Origin: Carposina sasakii
Lineage: Eukaryota > Arthropoda > Insecta > Lepidoptera > Carposinidae
Assembly: GCA_014607495.2 (NCBI GenBank)
Contig: CP053170.1
Span: forward strand, 8,618,001-8,682,000
Reading direction: 5' to 3'
DNA length: 64,000 bases
Position 1 is the stretch's first letter. Each line of letters opens with the position of its first letter. The position numbers were made by a program, and so were the translations under genes. Positions 1-10,189 of this stretch are shown piece after piece. The notes below the pieces were generated by a model. It worked only from the letters and a program-made list of their open reading frames with translations. It ran no database searches and was not told the origin of the DNA.

Positions 1-835
1 ACAATTTGTGTAATTTTAAAATAAATTAATAGCTTTCCCTTTTCATAACATCCTATCTATCCGTTATAGCATATCCTCAAAAGGGATTATTTAGGACAAA
101 GGTCCTGTAATAGAATCACAAAGCCGTAAGGTATATGGAGATTACAATTAAATCAAACGCCGTGTATGCTCGCCCTTCTTCGCAATGACTATAAAAAGCT
201 TCGAAAGTTCTCTTTTGTTCATTTAGGTACGTGATACAATTTCTTGACTGTTGCATAAAATTTTATTAAAATTTGCGCATTTCTATAGATAGCTTTTAAA
301 TTAGCAACTATAGGTATAAGCTATTTTCAAAACTAGCAGCTTGTTTGTAACACGAGCCTTGGTATTAACATGTATGGTACAGCACATTTTTTTTTACGAT
401 TTCGCAGTTTATCCCATACATAGTAAAACTTGTTTAATTTTACTAACCTAGTCTCGTGTCAAAAACAAGTTACTAATTATGAAAACACCTTATTTATTAC
501 TATCATGCATCACCTTACTAAACAAGTTATCTAAATATCTTTAAGATATTCAGCATCTCCTATAAGTTTAATCACGTGCAGTGAGCTATTTGATAGTAGT
601 TACGTTGTCGGGGAATCCCGGCGATCTCGGGTATTACCCGTCTGATCAAAGCCGCCTGCTACTGGAAATTGCCACATTGTGCACAAGACTAACGTCGCTA
701 TGCTGTCACATGATATAGATTGCTGCATTGCTATTGTATATAAGCAATGATTTGTAAAGAATAAAGGCAATGGAATGAAAACTACTCGTAGTTTTTAAAC
801 ACCGACGCTATGTTGTTTTTATCTGCAATTAATAT

Positions 836-1004
836 TTCTATTCTATTCTTATTCTTTATTGTACACATACAATTACATACAGACAGAAATTATGAAAGAA
901 AATGTACAAAGGCGTGCTTATCTCTGAAAGAGATTTCTTCCAGCAAACCATCTGAGAAAGTGACAATTAAATATAAAAGGTAGATATGCGTGTACACAGA
1001 ATAT
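836..1004 (-). repeat. Dispersed repeat, GTTTGCTGGAAGAAATCTC type
   Basis: On the minus strand it ends TGTACAATAAAGAATAAGAA, i.e. with a polyadenylation-like signal. The second copy lies at 62338-62500. Confidence 0.55.
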
Positions 1005-1277
1005 ATGGGTACGTATTTGTTATAGAACATAAAATTGAGTTTTTGTAAACATTCGCATTACTTATTTTCATTTATAGATTGGCTTAGCTCTTTCACGACC
1101 GATATTATCACACAACAAAATTAAACACGCTTTTAAGGTGACAGCAAAATGTTTGAAATATCTATCAAAATTAGACTTTTTTTTAGTTTAAACAATGTCA
1201 AAAGATTTTTGTAATAACGCGATGCCTATCTGTTTAGTATCACGTTTTATATTACCTGTCCTAGATCCCGCATCCTT

Positions 1278-1457
1278 ATTACCTAACTAGCAAAAACAAA
1301 GCGATTGCGAAAATTGTACAAAAATCGCCGATTGCTTGTCGAATTCGTATTACGTAAAATGATTTTCAAAGGAACTTTGACATTTCAAGGCGAATATTGT
1401 ACAATTTTCGCTATCGCTTTGCTTTGGCTTTGCTATTGCTTTTACGTAATCAGGGGG
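1278..1457 (+). mobile_element. AGCGATAGC-type MITE
   Basis: One side reads AAAGCGATTGCGAAAATTGT and the other AATTTTCGCTATCGCTTTGC, forming an imperfect foldback ending TACGTAATCAGGGGG. Confidence 0.55.
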
Positions 1458-1532
1458 CTGGTAATTTCATTACAATCTTTTATGATGTCCTATTAGCGTT
1501 CATTTTATAGAACAACTATGTAGCCTTATATA

Positions 1533-1742
1533 CAGGGTGTAACAGAAAGGGTATATTAAGTGAAAAGCTATGTATTTAGATATTTAGCCCACTATGTATA
1601 GAGAACCTATTTCCTAAATTTTTGACTCGAAATTACATGTTTATTTTTCCTGTTAGTATGGAGAATTCCTAAACAACTCAGGAATGTTCATACAAACTTG
1701 TTCGAGACTGGAATTTTGTAAGTAGGTTTTAGTGGGCAATGT
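1533..1742. mobile_element. Palindromic MITE, truncated copy
   Basis: It starts CAGGGTGTAACAGAAAGGG. The two arms are still recognisable (ACTCGAAATTACATGTTTA), but the distal end is lost where another TACAGGGTG element begins. Confidence 0.68.
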
Positions 1743-2049
1743 ATACAGGGTGTGGGTGACAGCCAGGTAAATACTGAAATGCTGAACAAGTACAATTGTG
1801 TTGAGTTATAGGACAGTGTTATTACTCGCAGGAAATATATTTTTGATTTGATTATCAGTAATCTTTGCTCTACGCGCCAATTGTATCGGGCAATCCTGTG
1901 ACTAATTAAATGGGCTTATTGGTTATTCTGTGACACATTGTTGTTTTTTTGGATCACTTTTGAGTCTCCTATACCTTTTTGTCTCGACATACCACTGTTG
2001 TTATACCCTGTCTATCCAAAATTGTCCATCCAAAAAGTGATGATCTTTT

Positions 2050-2317
2050 GACAAGAAACAACTTTTGACTATGGGTTCAACTCCGAAATATTGAAAAAAA
2101 TATAATCAGCTGTTCCATATTATGTAAACTAGGTAGGTAAAAAGAAACAACTTTCACTATGGGATCAACTCCGAAATATTGAAAAAAAATATATATATGT
2201 TGTCCATACAATCTCGAATAATTACTGTACTGAAATGTATGGAACAGCAGATTTTTTTTTTCAATATTTCGGAGTTGATCCCATAATGAAAGTTGTTTCT
2301 TTTTACCTACCTAGTTT
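2050..2317. repeat. Foldback with an extra partial direct copy
   Basis: The arms 2126-2189 and 2251-2317 are inverted copies with one clear mismatch (GGTAGGTAAAAAGAAACAAC, TTCGGAGTTGATCCCAT). A partial direct copy of the left arm precedes it at about 2050-2115. Confidence 0.7.
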
Positions 2318-3007
2318 CGTATCAAAAGATAATGACTAATTTTCGATATACCTTATATAAGCTCGCCTTTGTACAATATCTTTGTAATAATTTTATCTTT
2401 TGTGTTTTTCTGTGTACAATAAATAATATGAATATGTTACCAGTCCGTCGCGTCGTATGTATAGGTTCATCACTCGTACCAGCACAGTCCGGACGTGTTC
2501 CGCGTACTAACATATATAACAATATCGTAACACGTAAATCACAGCACATATGTATATAATACGAGTATGTTATATGTTACACAGATGCAATCTCGCTACT
2601 TTTGGTGTATATTTGTGCTCGAATAGTCTATTTTCAGTAGCAAGATTGTCTTTTATTTATCTACTAACATATGGGTGTGAATTTCATATAGTATGTTATA
2701 TTTCATATAGGTTTTATGCTAAGCGATATTTCATGTACTTAAATAAAAAACCTGTGAAAAAAATTTAATCTAAATTTAAATAATATTACCTTTTCAAGGT
2801 AGTACGAACATGTTTCTATACTACTCATTAATATTCAAACCATAAATTTGATTTCCAGTCTCAAATTTTGTGAACAAAGGTAGAGTGGGCTATATATACC
2901 CTGTAGATTACCAGTGATTTTTTTAACACAATATTATATAGTATAAAATAAAAAATGTACGACATTACACACTATATTCATTGCAGGTTTATTTATTAAT
3001 ATTCCTA

Positions 3008-3170
3008 TTACAACTGAACTCCCATCCCATCCCGTCCCATCGGACTATGAGAGTGAGGGAATAGAGAGTGCATCTGTGTTTGCGTACACACTTGTGCACT
3101 ATAATATCTCCTGCGTACCTGGCCAATCTCCGTAGAGATTGGTCGCATTGGATGAAGTACGGTCGGAGAT
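3008..3170 (+). repeat. GC-richer presumed repeat block
   Basis: It contains CCCATCCCATCCCGTCCCAT, then GAGAGTGAGGGAATAGAGAG and CCTGGCCAATCTCCGTAGAG. The style resembles a common lepidopteran dispersed repeat, but there is no second copy in the window, so this is from general recall only. Confidence 0.35.
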
Positions 3171-3600
3171 CATCATTATAACTGAACTAGAGAAATTATC
3201 ATCCTGTTCATGTTTCCACCCCTAAAATTAATAATCCAATTGTAAAACCAAGGGAGGTGTAAGATACATTTAGAACCGTTTTAATGGCATGTATCAACTG
3301 TGAAATCTGTCCCACGTTCAAATATCTTGTCATTTTGACAAAATTATCTGGTGAATGAATGACTTTTCAGTTAGCATAAGACAGGATACCAAATTCCTGG
3401 TATTAGCATAGAGCTATAAGATGTCATCATCTTCTTATTTCTCTATGGTATTAGTTAGGAACATGGTTTATTAATACTAGAATTAATTATATTAATACTT
3501 GGCCGTTCTTCTTGTGCAGGAGTAACATAACTGGCGGATTGTTTTTTGGCTTTAGTTTTATTTTTACTAGTTAATAATAATAAATTGTGTAATATACATA

Positions 3601-3955
3601 CAGGATGATTTTTAGTCGCCAACGTTCCCGAAAACTACGGAATCACCTCATCATCACAATCATTTTTCTCCATGGAAGCATACCTGGGAAGTGTATGGTT
3701 TCCAAAATATTAGGGTCTAAAGTTCAGTAAATACCTAGACTGCGTTTTTCTGAATAAATGCACATTGTCGCGCGTAGCAAGTCTATGAAAAAACTAGCAT
3801 AAACACTGGACACTACAAATTTCACCCGATTAAGTAATTAAATTTAAAAAAAAAATTACATCGTTTCCCAGAATTTTTTTTTGGCATAAACTTACTTTAT
3901 TTGATTATAGAGTACGTACCCTTCGTTAATGGTGGCGACGAAAAAACATTCTGTA
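3601..3955 (+). mobile_element. MITE with CAGGRTGATTTTT termini, copy 1
   Basis: Its ends are CAGGATGATTTTTAGTCG and, inverted, CAGAATGTTTTTTCG, flanked by TA. There are seven copies in the window and no coding capacity. TA flanks suggest mobilisation by a Tc1/mariner-type transposase. Confidence 0.72.
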
Positions 3956-4298
3956 TAAGGAAAGTTAAAATATTTGCATGTCACATTTTTTGGAAAAACA
4001 TGTCTGATCTAATAATATAATAATAACTTTTTGTACCATGTTTTGAAACAAATAAATAATAATTTAATTTCATTGGAATTTTTGGTTAAGAATATGGTAG
4101 AAATAATCTAAGCTACTTTATTTTTAAAAAACCTGACATAACCCTTCTTCTTGCGCAGTCAGGTAAACATATACATTTTTCAAGTATCTACTGGTGCGTT
4201 TCAGTTACGAATACTAAATTTCATGCTAGGAAACCCAATACATGCAATAAATAAAACCTAATAATTAAGTTAAAAGAGTTTTGAATAGAAAAACTCAC

Positions 4299-4407
4299 CC
4301 AAACTCGCGTCGTACGTGTTCATGTACTCTGACGTCATGAATTGGGAGACTAGTGCTGTTTTACCGACGCCAGCGTCTCCTAGTAACACCACTCTATACT
4401 TTGGTAT
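4299..4407 (-). CDS. Rgk: RGK-family small GTPase, fourth coding exon (P-loop)
   Basis: The exon opens the G domain. After the acceptor CTTCTTTACAG it reads IPKYRVVLLG, then DAGVGKT, then ALVSQFMTSEYMNTYDASL. The P-loop GDAGVGKT (residues 381-388) fits GxxxxGK[ST] and contacts GTP phosphates and magnesium. The donor GTGAGT begins at 4298 and leaves phase 1, as expected if the next exon completes an Asp codon. Switch regions, NKxD-type motif and the C-terminal calmodulin-binding tail are not in the window, so the gene continues beyond the left edge. Residues 372-407 are encoded here. Confidence 0.9.
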
Positions 4408-4502
4408 CTGTAAAGAAGGAGCTAATATGTTATAAATACAAAAAATACATGTGTACATGTTATATACACACTAGTACGGGTGCGATGCTGATACTATACA
4501 TA

Positions 4503-5135
4503 CAGGCTGATTTTTGGTCGTCAACGTTCCCGAGAAAATCACGGAATCTTCTCATTATCACGATCATTATTCTCCATGGAAGCATACCTGGGAAGTGTCT
4601 GGTTTCCAAAATATCCAAAGTTGAGTATATACAGGATGTAACAGAAAGGATATGTTAAGCGAAAAGCTATATAAATAGCCCACTATAGAGAACCTATTCC
4701 CAAAAATTGAGACTCGAAATCACATGTTTATTTTTCAAGATTGTATGAACATTCCCGAGTTGTTTGGGAATTCTCCATACTATCTGGAAAAATAAACATG
4801 TGATTTCGAGACTGAAATTTTGTAGATATGTTCCTTTTAGTGGGCTATTTGCATAGCTTTTCGCTTAACATACCCTTTTTGTTACATCCTGTAGACTGCG
4901 TTTTTCCGCATAAATGCACATTGATGCGTGTAGCAAGATTTTTCACGAGAAATAATTAATATTTGTCTATAAAAAAACTAGCATAAACACTGGACACTAT
5001 AACTTTCGCCCGAATAAGTAATAAAAAAAATGCATTGTTTCCCACCATTTTTTTGGCAAAAACTTAGATACCTACTTTATTTAATGTATAGAGTACGTAC
5101 CCTTCGTTAAGGGTTGCAACGAAAAATATACCCTG
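4503..5135 (+). mobile_element. MITE with CAGGRTGATTTTT termini, copy 2, interrupted
   Basis: The 4503-4629 and 4894-5135 parts are one element, split by a palindromic MITE (4632-4891) at a TA. Joining the flanks restores the order seen in the copy at 15952-16331. Confidence 0.75.
4632..4891. mobile_element. Palindromic MITE, nested copy
   Basis: This is a fold-back element of about 260 bases flanked by TA, inserted inside the MITE at 4503-5135. Its arms pair along most of their length (CAGGATGTAACAGAAAGG with CCTTTTTGTTACATCCTG). Confidence 0.8.
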
Positions 5136-5692
5136 TATAAACCTTCCTTTTGAACCACTTTATATATTTGAAAAAACTTCATCGAAATCCGTTGCGTAGT
5201 TTAAAAGATCTAAGATACATAGGGACAGACAGAGGTAAATACTTCGAACACACTATAGTAATTTGTGGCGAGGGTTACATAGGATAAAGTCTGTCATATC
5301 ATATTCTAAACTAATCTCAAAAAAATATCATATTACAATAATAAGGTCGAAAATATTTTATTTGTCTTACGTACAGCTCTAATACTTATACTTAAAGCTA
5401 AACAATACTTCCAATAATCAGTAAAATGCGGACAATTTCCATTTCTACCTCATTATTTGGGTAGTGATTTACGAGTAATGTGTATTGGTAAACTTTAGTT
5501 AGGATGTCTTTATAGAGCCTATAGAGCGATAGAAGTGATTATGAATTATTATACTGAGGCGTTGCTAGGGTACCTTTATTTACAAAATCCAGCCTCACTT
5601 ATTCATTAAAGAGGCTGTTTAATAAGCAGTGTTTATTGGAATATATTCGATGTTAGGGACATAACTACAAATATAATAATATAATATAATAA

Positions 5693-5922
5693 TATTCACA
5701 CACTTCACAACATATTAACTTAGTCCCATATTAAGATCCATAAGGTCTTGTGTCGTGGGTACTAGCAACGGTATATAAATACATAGATAAGTATAGTAAC
5801 ATCCATGACTCGAAAACAAACATCAATATTCATCATATCAATGTTTGCTCCTACCGGGATTCGAACCCAGGACCTATGGCGCTGCAGGCAGGGCCACTAC
5901 CTACTACACCAATCGGCCGTCA
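5693..5922 (-). repeat. tRNA-derived SINE, copy 1
   Basis: On the minus strand the copy begins ACGGCCGATTGG, carries a tRNA-like A box (TGGTGTAGTAGG) and B box (GGTTCGAATCCC), and continues with a non-tRNA body containing ACCCACGACACAAGACCTTA. Polymerase III-type promoter elements and five copies in the window identify a SINE rather than a functional tRNA gene. Confidence 0.8.
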
Positions 5923-6178
5923 ATATATATAAATATGTTAGATAAAAATTAGTTATCTATCTATTTTTATAGCCTCTAGCATCCACTACTGAGTAAAGGC
6001 CTCCTCTTCACTACACCACAGTCATATGTCATACGCCAACCTCATTCACTGGTGTCCAGTCGTTTTCCGATCTGATGATAGGATGGGTGGTTAGACCCTC
6101 GGTCTATAAGCGTCCCTTGGCCACCATTTTGTCCCTTGGTTCTCATAAAAAATCATGTATTTCAATATTTACCCTTAC

Positions 6179-6278
6179 CGGATCCAGGTCATCATCATCA
6201 GGTGTGTCAAGACTGGCGGAGTCCACCGGCCGGTACCCTGAGCAGCAGGAGCCGTCAAACGGAGACCGGTCTGATGCC
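6179..6278 (-). CDS. Rgk: RGK-family small GTPase, third coding exon (100 bases)
   Basis: This short exon closes the phase gap between the 19405 exon (phase 2) and the 4407 exon (phase 0). The acceptor is TTTCCACCAG before 6278 and the donor GTAAGG starts at 6178. The first base completes an Arg codon, followed by 33 codons beginning ASDRSPFDGSCCSGYRPVD and ending in an acidic stretch (TPDDDDLDP). Its length of 100 bases is exactly what the phases require. It forms the linker just ahead of the G domain. It was found by splice-site and phase reasoning rather than as a long ORF, and it is well supported. Confidence 0.82.
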
Positions 6279-7891
6279 CTGGTGGAAATAAATCAAGTTA
6301 GCGATATATCGCTAACAACACAGTATACTGTGAGTTGTCAAGCGCGTTTAGAGGAAGAAAAATCATTTCTTGTTTGAATCGATTCAATTTCATTTATAAT
6401 GGAAGAAACTTCTACAATATTTTCCGTTGTCATCAATATAAAATTGTCGTAAGTTAGTAAAGTTACTAATGTAACATTAAAAATACATTATTAATAATTT
6501 AAAACGAGTGCCTGCTACATTTACTCGCCTACGCTTTTGTGCGCCTTCTGTACTTTTACTATTAAGTATTTTATGCCCGAGGCTAGGCTACCCATGAAAG
6601 AAGGGCAAAAATGAGATATGATAATAAATTAAAGTAGTCTACCCACTTGTACCATTAACACATCAGCCTATTGCAGTCTACTGTTGGACATAAGCCTCCC
6701 AAGGCAGGCCAGAAGGCTTTATTTTTCGTTTTCGCTATCCAGTCACCAGCATTCCATGTGGACGGAGGACGTGCAATGCTACTCTTGCCGAGACGCGGTC
6801 AATTAAGATAATTAATCAATGTTTGTAACGATATGGTTTTACTGTCATGTTATAAATATATATTAAAATAAATAAATCCCATCAGGCGTAACATGACGTA
6901 CGTTGCAAAGAATTTTGTTTGAATGATTTTGTATGAAATGATGCCCACTGGAACGTATAACGTAATATGCACGTACCTAAATAGAACTCGTAAAAATTAT
7001 TATGCCGTAGTTGATACACTCTGTGGTTGACACGATAAATGGTCAGACACCTTTAGATCTACGACAAAATGGGCTATACAGCGCAGTGTGACCCAATCAT
7101 TGACTCACATTTACCTCCAACAGTACGCCTTGCGTCTATATCCCATGCAACATTTTCTACTAACAAACATTATTAAGGCATCTCCATTTTGCTATTCACA
7201 AGTTACACTTTTGCATTCACGTTACACCGAAGCTTCTCCATGACAGTGAACAGACGGTAATAATAGAAAAAGAACTTTAACTTGTATTACCAAGCTTTTC
7301 GTTCGCCATTTTACTAATTGAAAGCGACTTCTTTCGCTTCGTCAGCGAATTGATGAAAGAAAAGGAAAATAATTTTCTGGAGATATTTTGTTGGGGTGAA
7401 AAGGACTGTCCCTTTGAGTCACTCGATGACTACAATGTGAAAAATACCTTCTCAAAATTGAGCTTTGTTTAGTCGACTCTTATATGCACGACGGGAGATG
7501 AAGCAAATTGATGTATTTTAGTGAAATTATATTAAAATATGACGTACATAATAAAAACCATAACATGCCAAACAGGGTAATCAAGTAATAAAGGCATCTA
7601 TGGGACAAATTGGCCCCATACTGAGCTCCTGCGTCACTCTAATTCGATTCTTATATCTCGGTAAGAAAATTTATTTCCCTTTATAAGAATAATGGGGCTG
7701 TAACATCGATTTCTTGGGGGTGAATGAACTACTTTAGGTTAATATAGAGTTGAGTTTTGCTAAATGAAATGTGTCTTACGCTGTTTTTGTCCTGGGTGTC
7801 ACATTGATGTTACTAACAGAGTAATGGATGATAAATTGATGACCATTTGATATTAGTTTTACGGTCCGAACTATACAATATTATATTTGAT

Positions 7892-8119
7892 GCATCATCA
7901 TCATCATCAGCCTATTGCAGTCCACTGCTGGACGTAGGCCTCCCCTAGGGCACGCCACAAGACTGCCATGGGGGAGTATTTGCCCATAGTCACAACGCTG
8001 GGCAGGCGGGTTGGTGACGGCAGTTTGTATTTTGGACTATGTTGTCAACACGGGAGGCGCTGCTGCCCATCTCCCGGAAACCCTTAATCGCCTCGTACGA
8101 TACCCACGGGCAGGCATAA
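7892..8119 (-). repeat. SINE-like repeat with RTE-type tail
   Basis: The minus strand ends GGCCTACGTCCAGCAGTGG, ACTGCAATAGGCTGATGATG, the same 3' end as RTE LINEs (it translates as EAYVQQWTAIG). The 5' body includes CGAGGCGATTAAGGGTTTCC. Such a body-plus-borrowed-tail layout fits a SINE mobilised by RTE machinery. Confidence 0.65.
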
Positions 8120-8937
8120 TATTTGATTGGCTTTTATTAAACAGAACACAAATCAAAAATCTAGAAGTAAAAGGCAAAAGAAGCGTTACAAAAATTGGAA
8201 TAAGAAGTAAGTAAGACAGTGATAAATTTATACAAAAAGTTCATAAGATAATAAAAATAGAAGAAGAGAGAAGACTAACAAAATTATAAGTAATAGGTAT
8301 AACAAGTTAAAAGCCTATGCATATATCATGGTTTTGTTGAGTCATTGATCTTATCCCAAGTACCTATATTCCGACTTCCTCCCACAAAATGTCATTTTAC
8401 AACTCGGATTAAAGTTATTCCTTCTCTACTCCACGTTTATTAATATTAGTCTACATTACCAGAATATAGTGAAAGACTCTTTATAAATTACAATTTATAT
8501 ATTTTCTGTGTTGTTGTGGACAGGTTCACTTTAGTTGTCTCTTTTTATGAAAATAGATGAGACATTTCCGTTATCTGTTACACCCTGTATTTTCGTCTCA
8601 TTGAATAGTTCCTGTGCCCGATTTGGGAACTAACATATTTTGTTTGCACTGACACAGATTATACAGTCATACACTGAGCTACTAGCGCCACCGTTCAAAG
8701 GAACTATTTGGTGATTATAATTGGATATCAAAGCAACCTCGGTATGCTAATTGCTTAATGGAGGCGTCGTGTTGCGATTCGGTGAACATTTATAGTCATG
8801 CCAATGTAGACGGGGACGATATGACGATTCATGTTTGCTTTGCATGCTTTGACTATTCAAAGCACGTTTTCAGAGAGTACATATAACATAACATTGCGTA
8901 CACGTTAGTTGGTATTATTATAACGAATTTGCTTTAA

Positions 8938-9162
8938 ATACATACATACATACATACATACGGCTGTGTTCCCGAAATGGGGTAGCCAGAACTGCAAGAT
9001 CATAAAGGAGATCTCACAGCCACATTCAGCATAGCGTGGTTAGATGTTAAAAATCTAACAAGTGGCAAGTTGTTAGCTCAACACCTCCTCTTATGTCATG
9101 CAAGGAAGGAGAGGCAGCTGGTGTATTCTAGTGAAGCCCCGCATCAGCACAGGCAACAATTA
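8938..9162 (+). repeat. (CATA)n-associated repeat, GTAGCCAGAACTGCA family
   Basis: A CATACATACATACATACATA tract precedes GGCTGTGTTCCCGAAATGG. The family is the most abundant in the window. Other copies, mostly partial: 16850-17081, 31488-31785, 38492-38718, 41034-41126, 41758-41870, 49191-49376, 50112-50205, 57716-57840, 59085-59283, 60938-61020, 61527-61630. No coding capacity is seen. Confidence 0.65.
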
Positions 9163-9770
9163 ACTGATGACTACTGTATTTTCGCTGTTTATGGGGATTT
9201 AGAGATGCCACAGCCAATTTTAGCATATCTATTTATTTATTAAGGCAACACAACAGACACAAAGTAAAAATATTTAACATCTCAGAACAGTACAGTTTTT
9301 ACCCTAACTTAGTGTCCTAGGCGTGTATGCACAATTAATTAAGCTTAATCGAAACAGTAACATTACAAAAATTATACAAATATATTCCTGCTACAACTGC
9401 TATAAACTTACATACTACGTGCAACTACAATAAAAAACAAGACTGAGTGGAAAATACAGTTGCGTTCATGTACATGACGTAGTGCTGAGGATGCTGTGGA
9501 TATGTTTTTTGTACTGATATCGAGTTAGAAGCTGAGTAAAATATTGAAATTGTTATCGACATACTATTATTTTAAATTGGACGTAGATGTTTCTAGCAGG
9601 AAATACGAGTACATTATATGTGATTACGCCGCAATGTACCGCTCTCGGCGGAAATTACATTGCAGCGAAGATGGTCATACATTGCTCTTTTTGATATCAC
9701 GTAATTCAAAGAATATAAATAGTGTGTGTGGTATGTGTACCTTTTTTTCGGCATGTTTTTATATAAGGTC

Positions 9771-9930
9771 TTGAGGGCTTTGGTGTTTTCTAGGCGATGG
9801 GCTGACCAACTGTCACTACTAACAGAACTTGTACATCTCAACTATACCCTCAAAATTGGTCAGAAGTGGCACCATGTGGTTCTATCGGCCCTTGGTGCTC
9901 TGCCTACCCTGTAAGGGATAAAGGCGTGAT
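9771..9930 (+). repeat. Repeat ending GGGATAAAGGCGTGATTAT, interrupted by the LINE
   Basis: It matches 35689-35884 (CTCAACTATACCCTCAAAAT, GGTGCTCTGCCTACC), which ends in (TATG)n. Here the tail is replaced by the LINE A/T tail. Confidence 0.6.
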
Positions 9931-10189
9931 TATTTATTTTTTTTTTATTTTTTTTATTTTACAATTTCGGGAAGACCAACAGCTATTTATAATTATAGTA
10001 AAAATTGTAGAAACATAAAGCCAATAACAGGTCCACACTTATAGAAGCATTATGAGAGCTAATCAGGTACTAATGCACACACAATTTTATCAGTGTTTCA
10101 CAAAACCTAACAAGCTTATCAAAAACAAACATAATAATAATAAAAAAAAATACAATTTAGGTACTAGATAAAATCTAGGTACCTATTAA

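Larger units (their letters stand above)
1..4298. other. Intron of the RGK gene (partial), repeat-filled
   Basis: No further GTPase-coding exon is visible on the minus strand, so this is read as intron running off the left edge. Contents: a LINE/SINE 3'-end-like repeat (836-1004), an AGCGATAGC MITE (1278-1457), a truncated palindromic MITE (1533-1742), the end of a TACAGGGTGTGGG element (from about 1744), a foldback (2050-2317), a GC-richer repeat (3008-3170) and a TACAGGRTGATTTTT MITE (3601-3955). Confidence 0.6.
4408..6178. other. Intron of the RGK gene between exons 3 and 4
   Basis: The intron contains a MITE with another MITE nested in it (4503-5135) and a tRNA-derived SINE (5693-5922). 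The remainder is AT-rich with no coding signal. Confidence 0.75.

Noticed and set aside
590..775. Possible solo LTR (TATATAAGC and AATAAAGG-like signals)
   Set aside because: No matching second LTR, no TG...CA ends with duplication, and no internal retroviral sequence in the window.
8938..8962. CRISPR-like short repeats
   Set aside because: CATA and TATG tracts are simple microsatellites at repeat tails; no spaced repeats exist and the DNA is animal.
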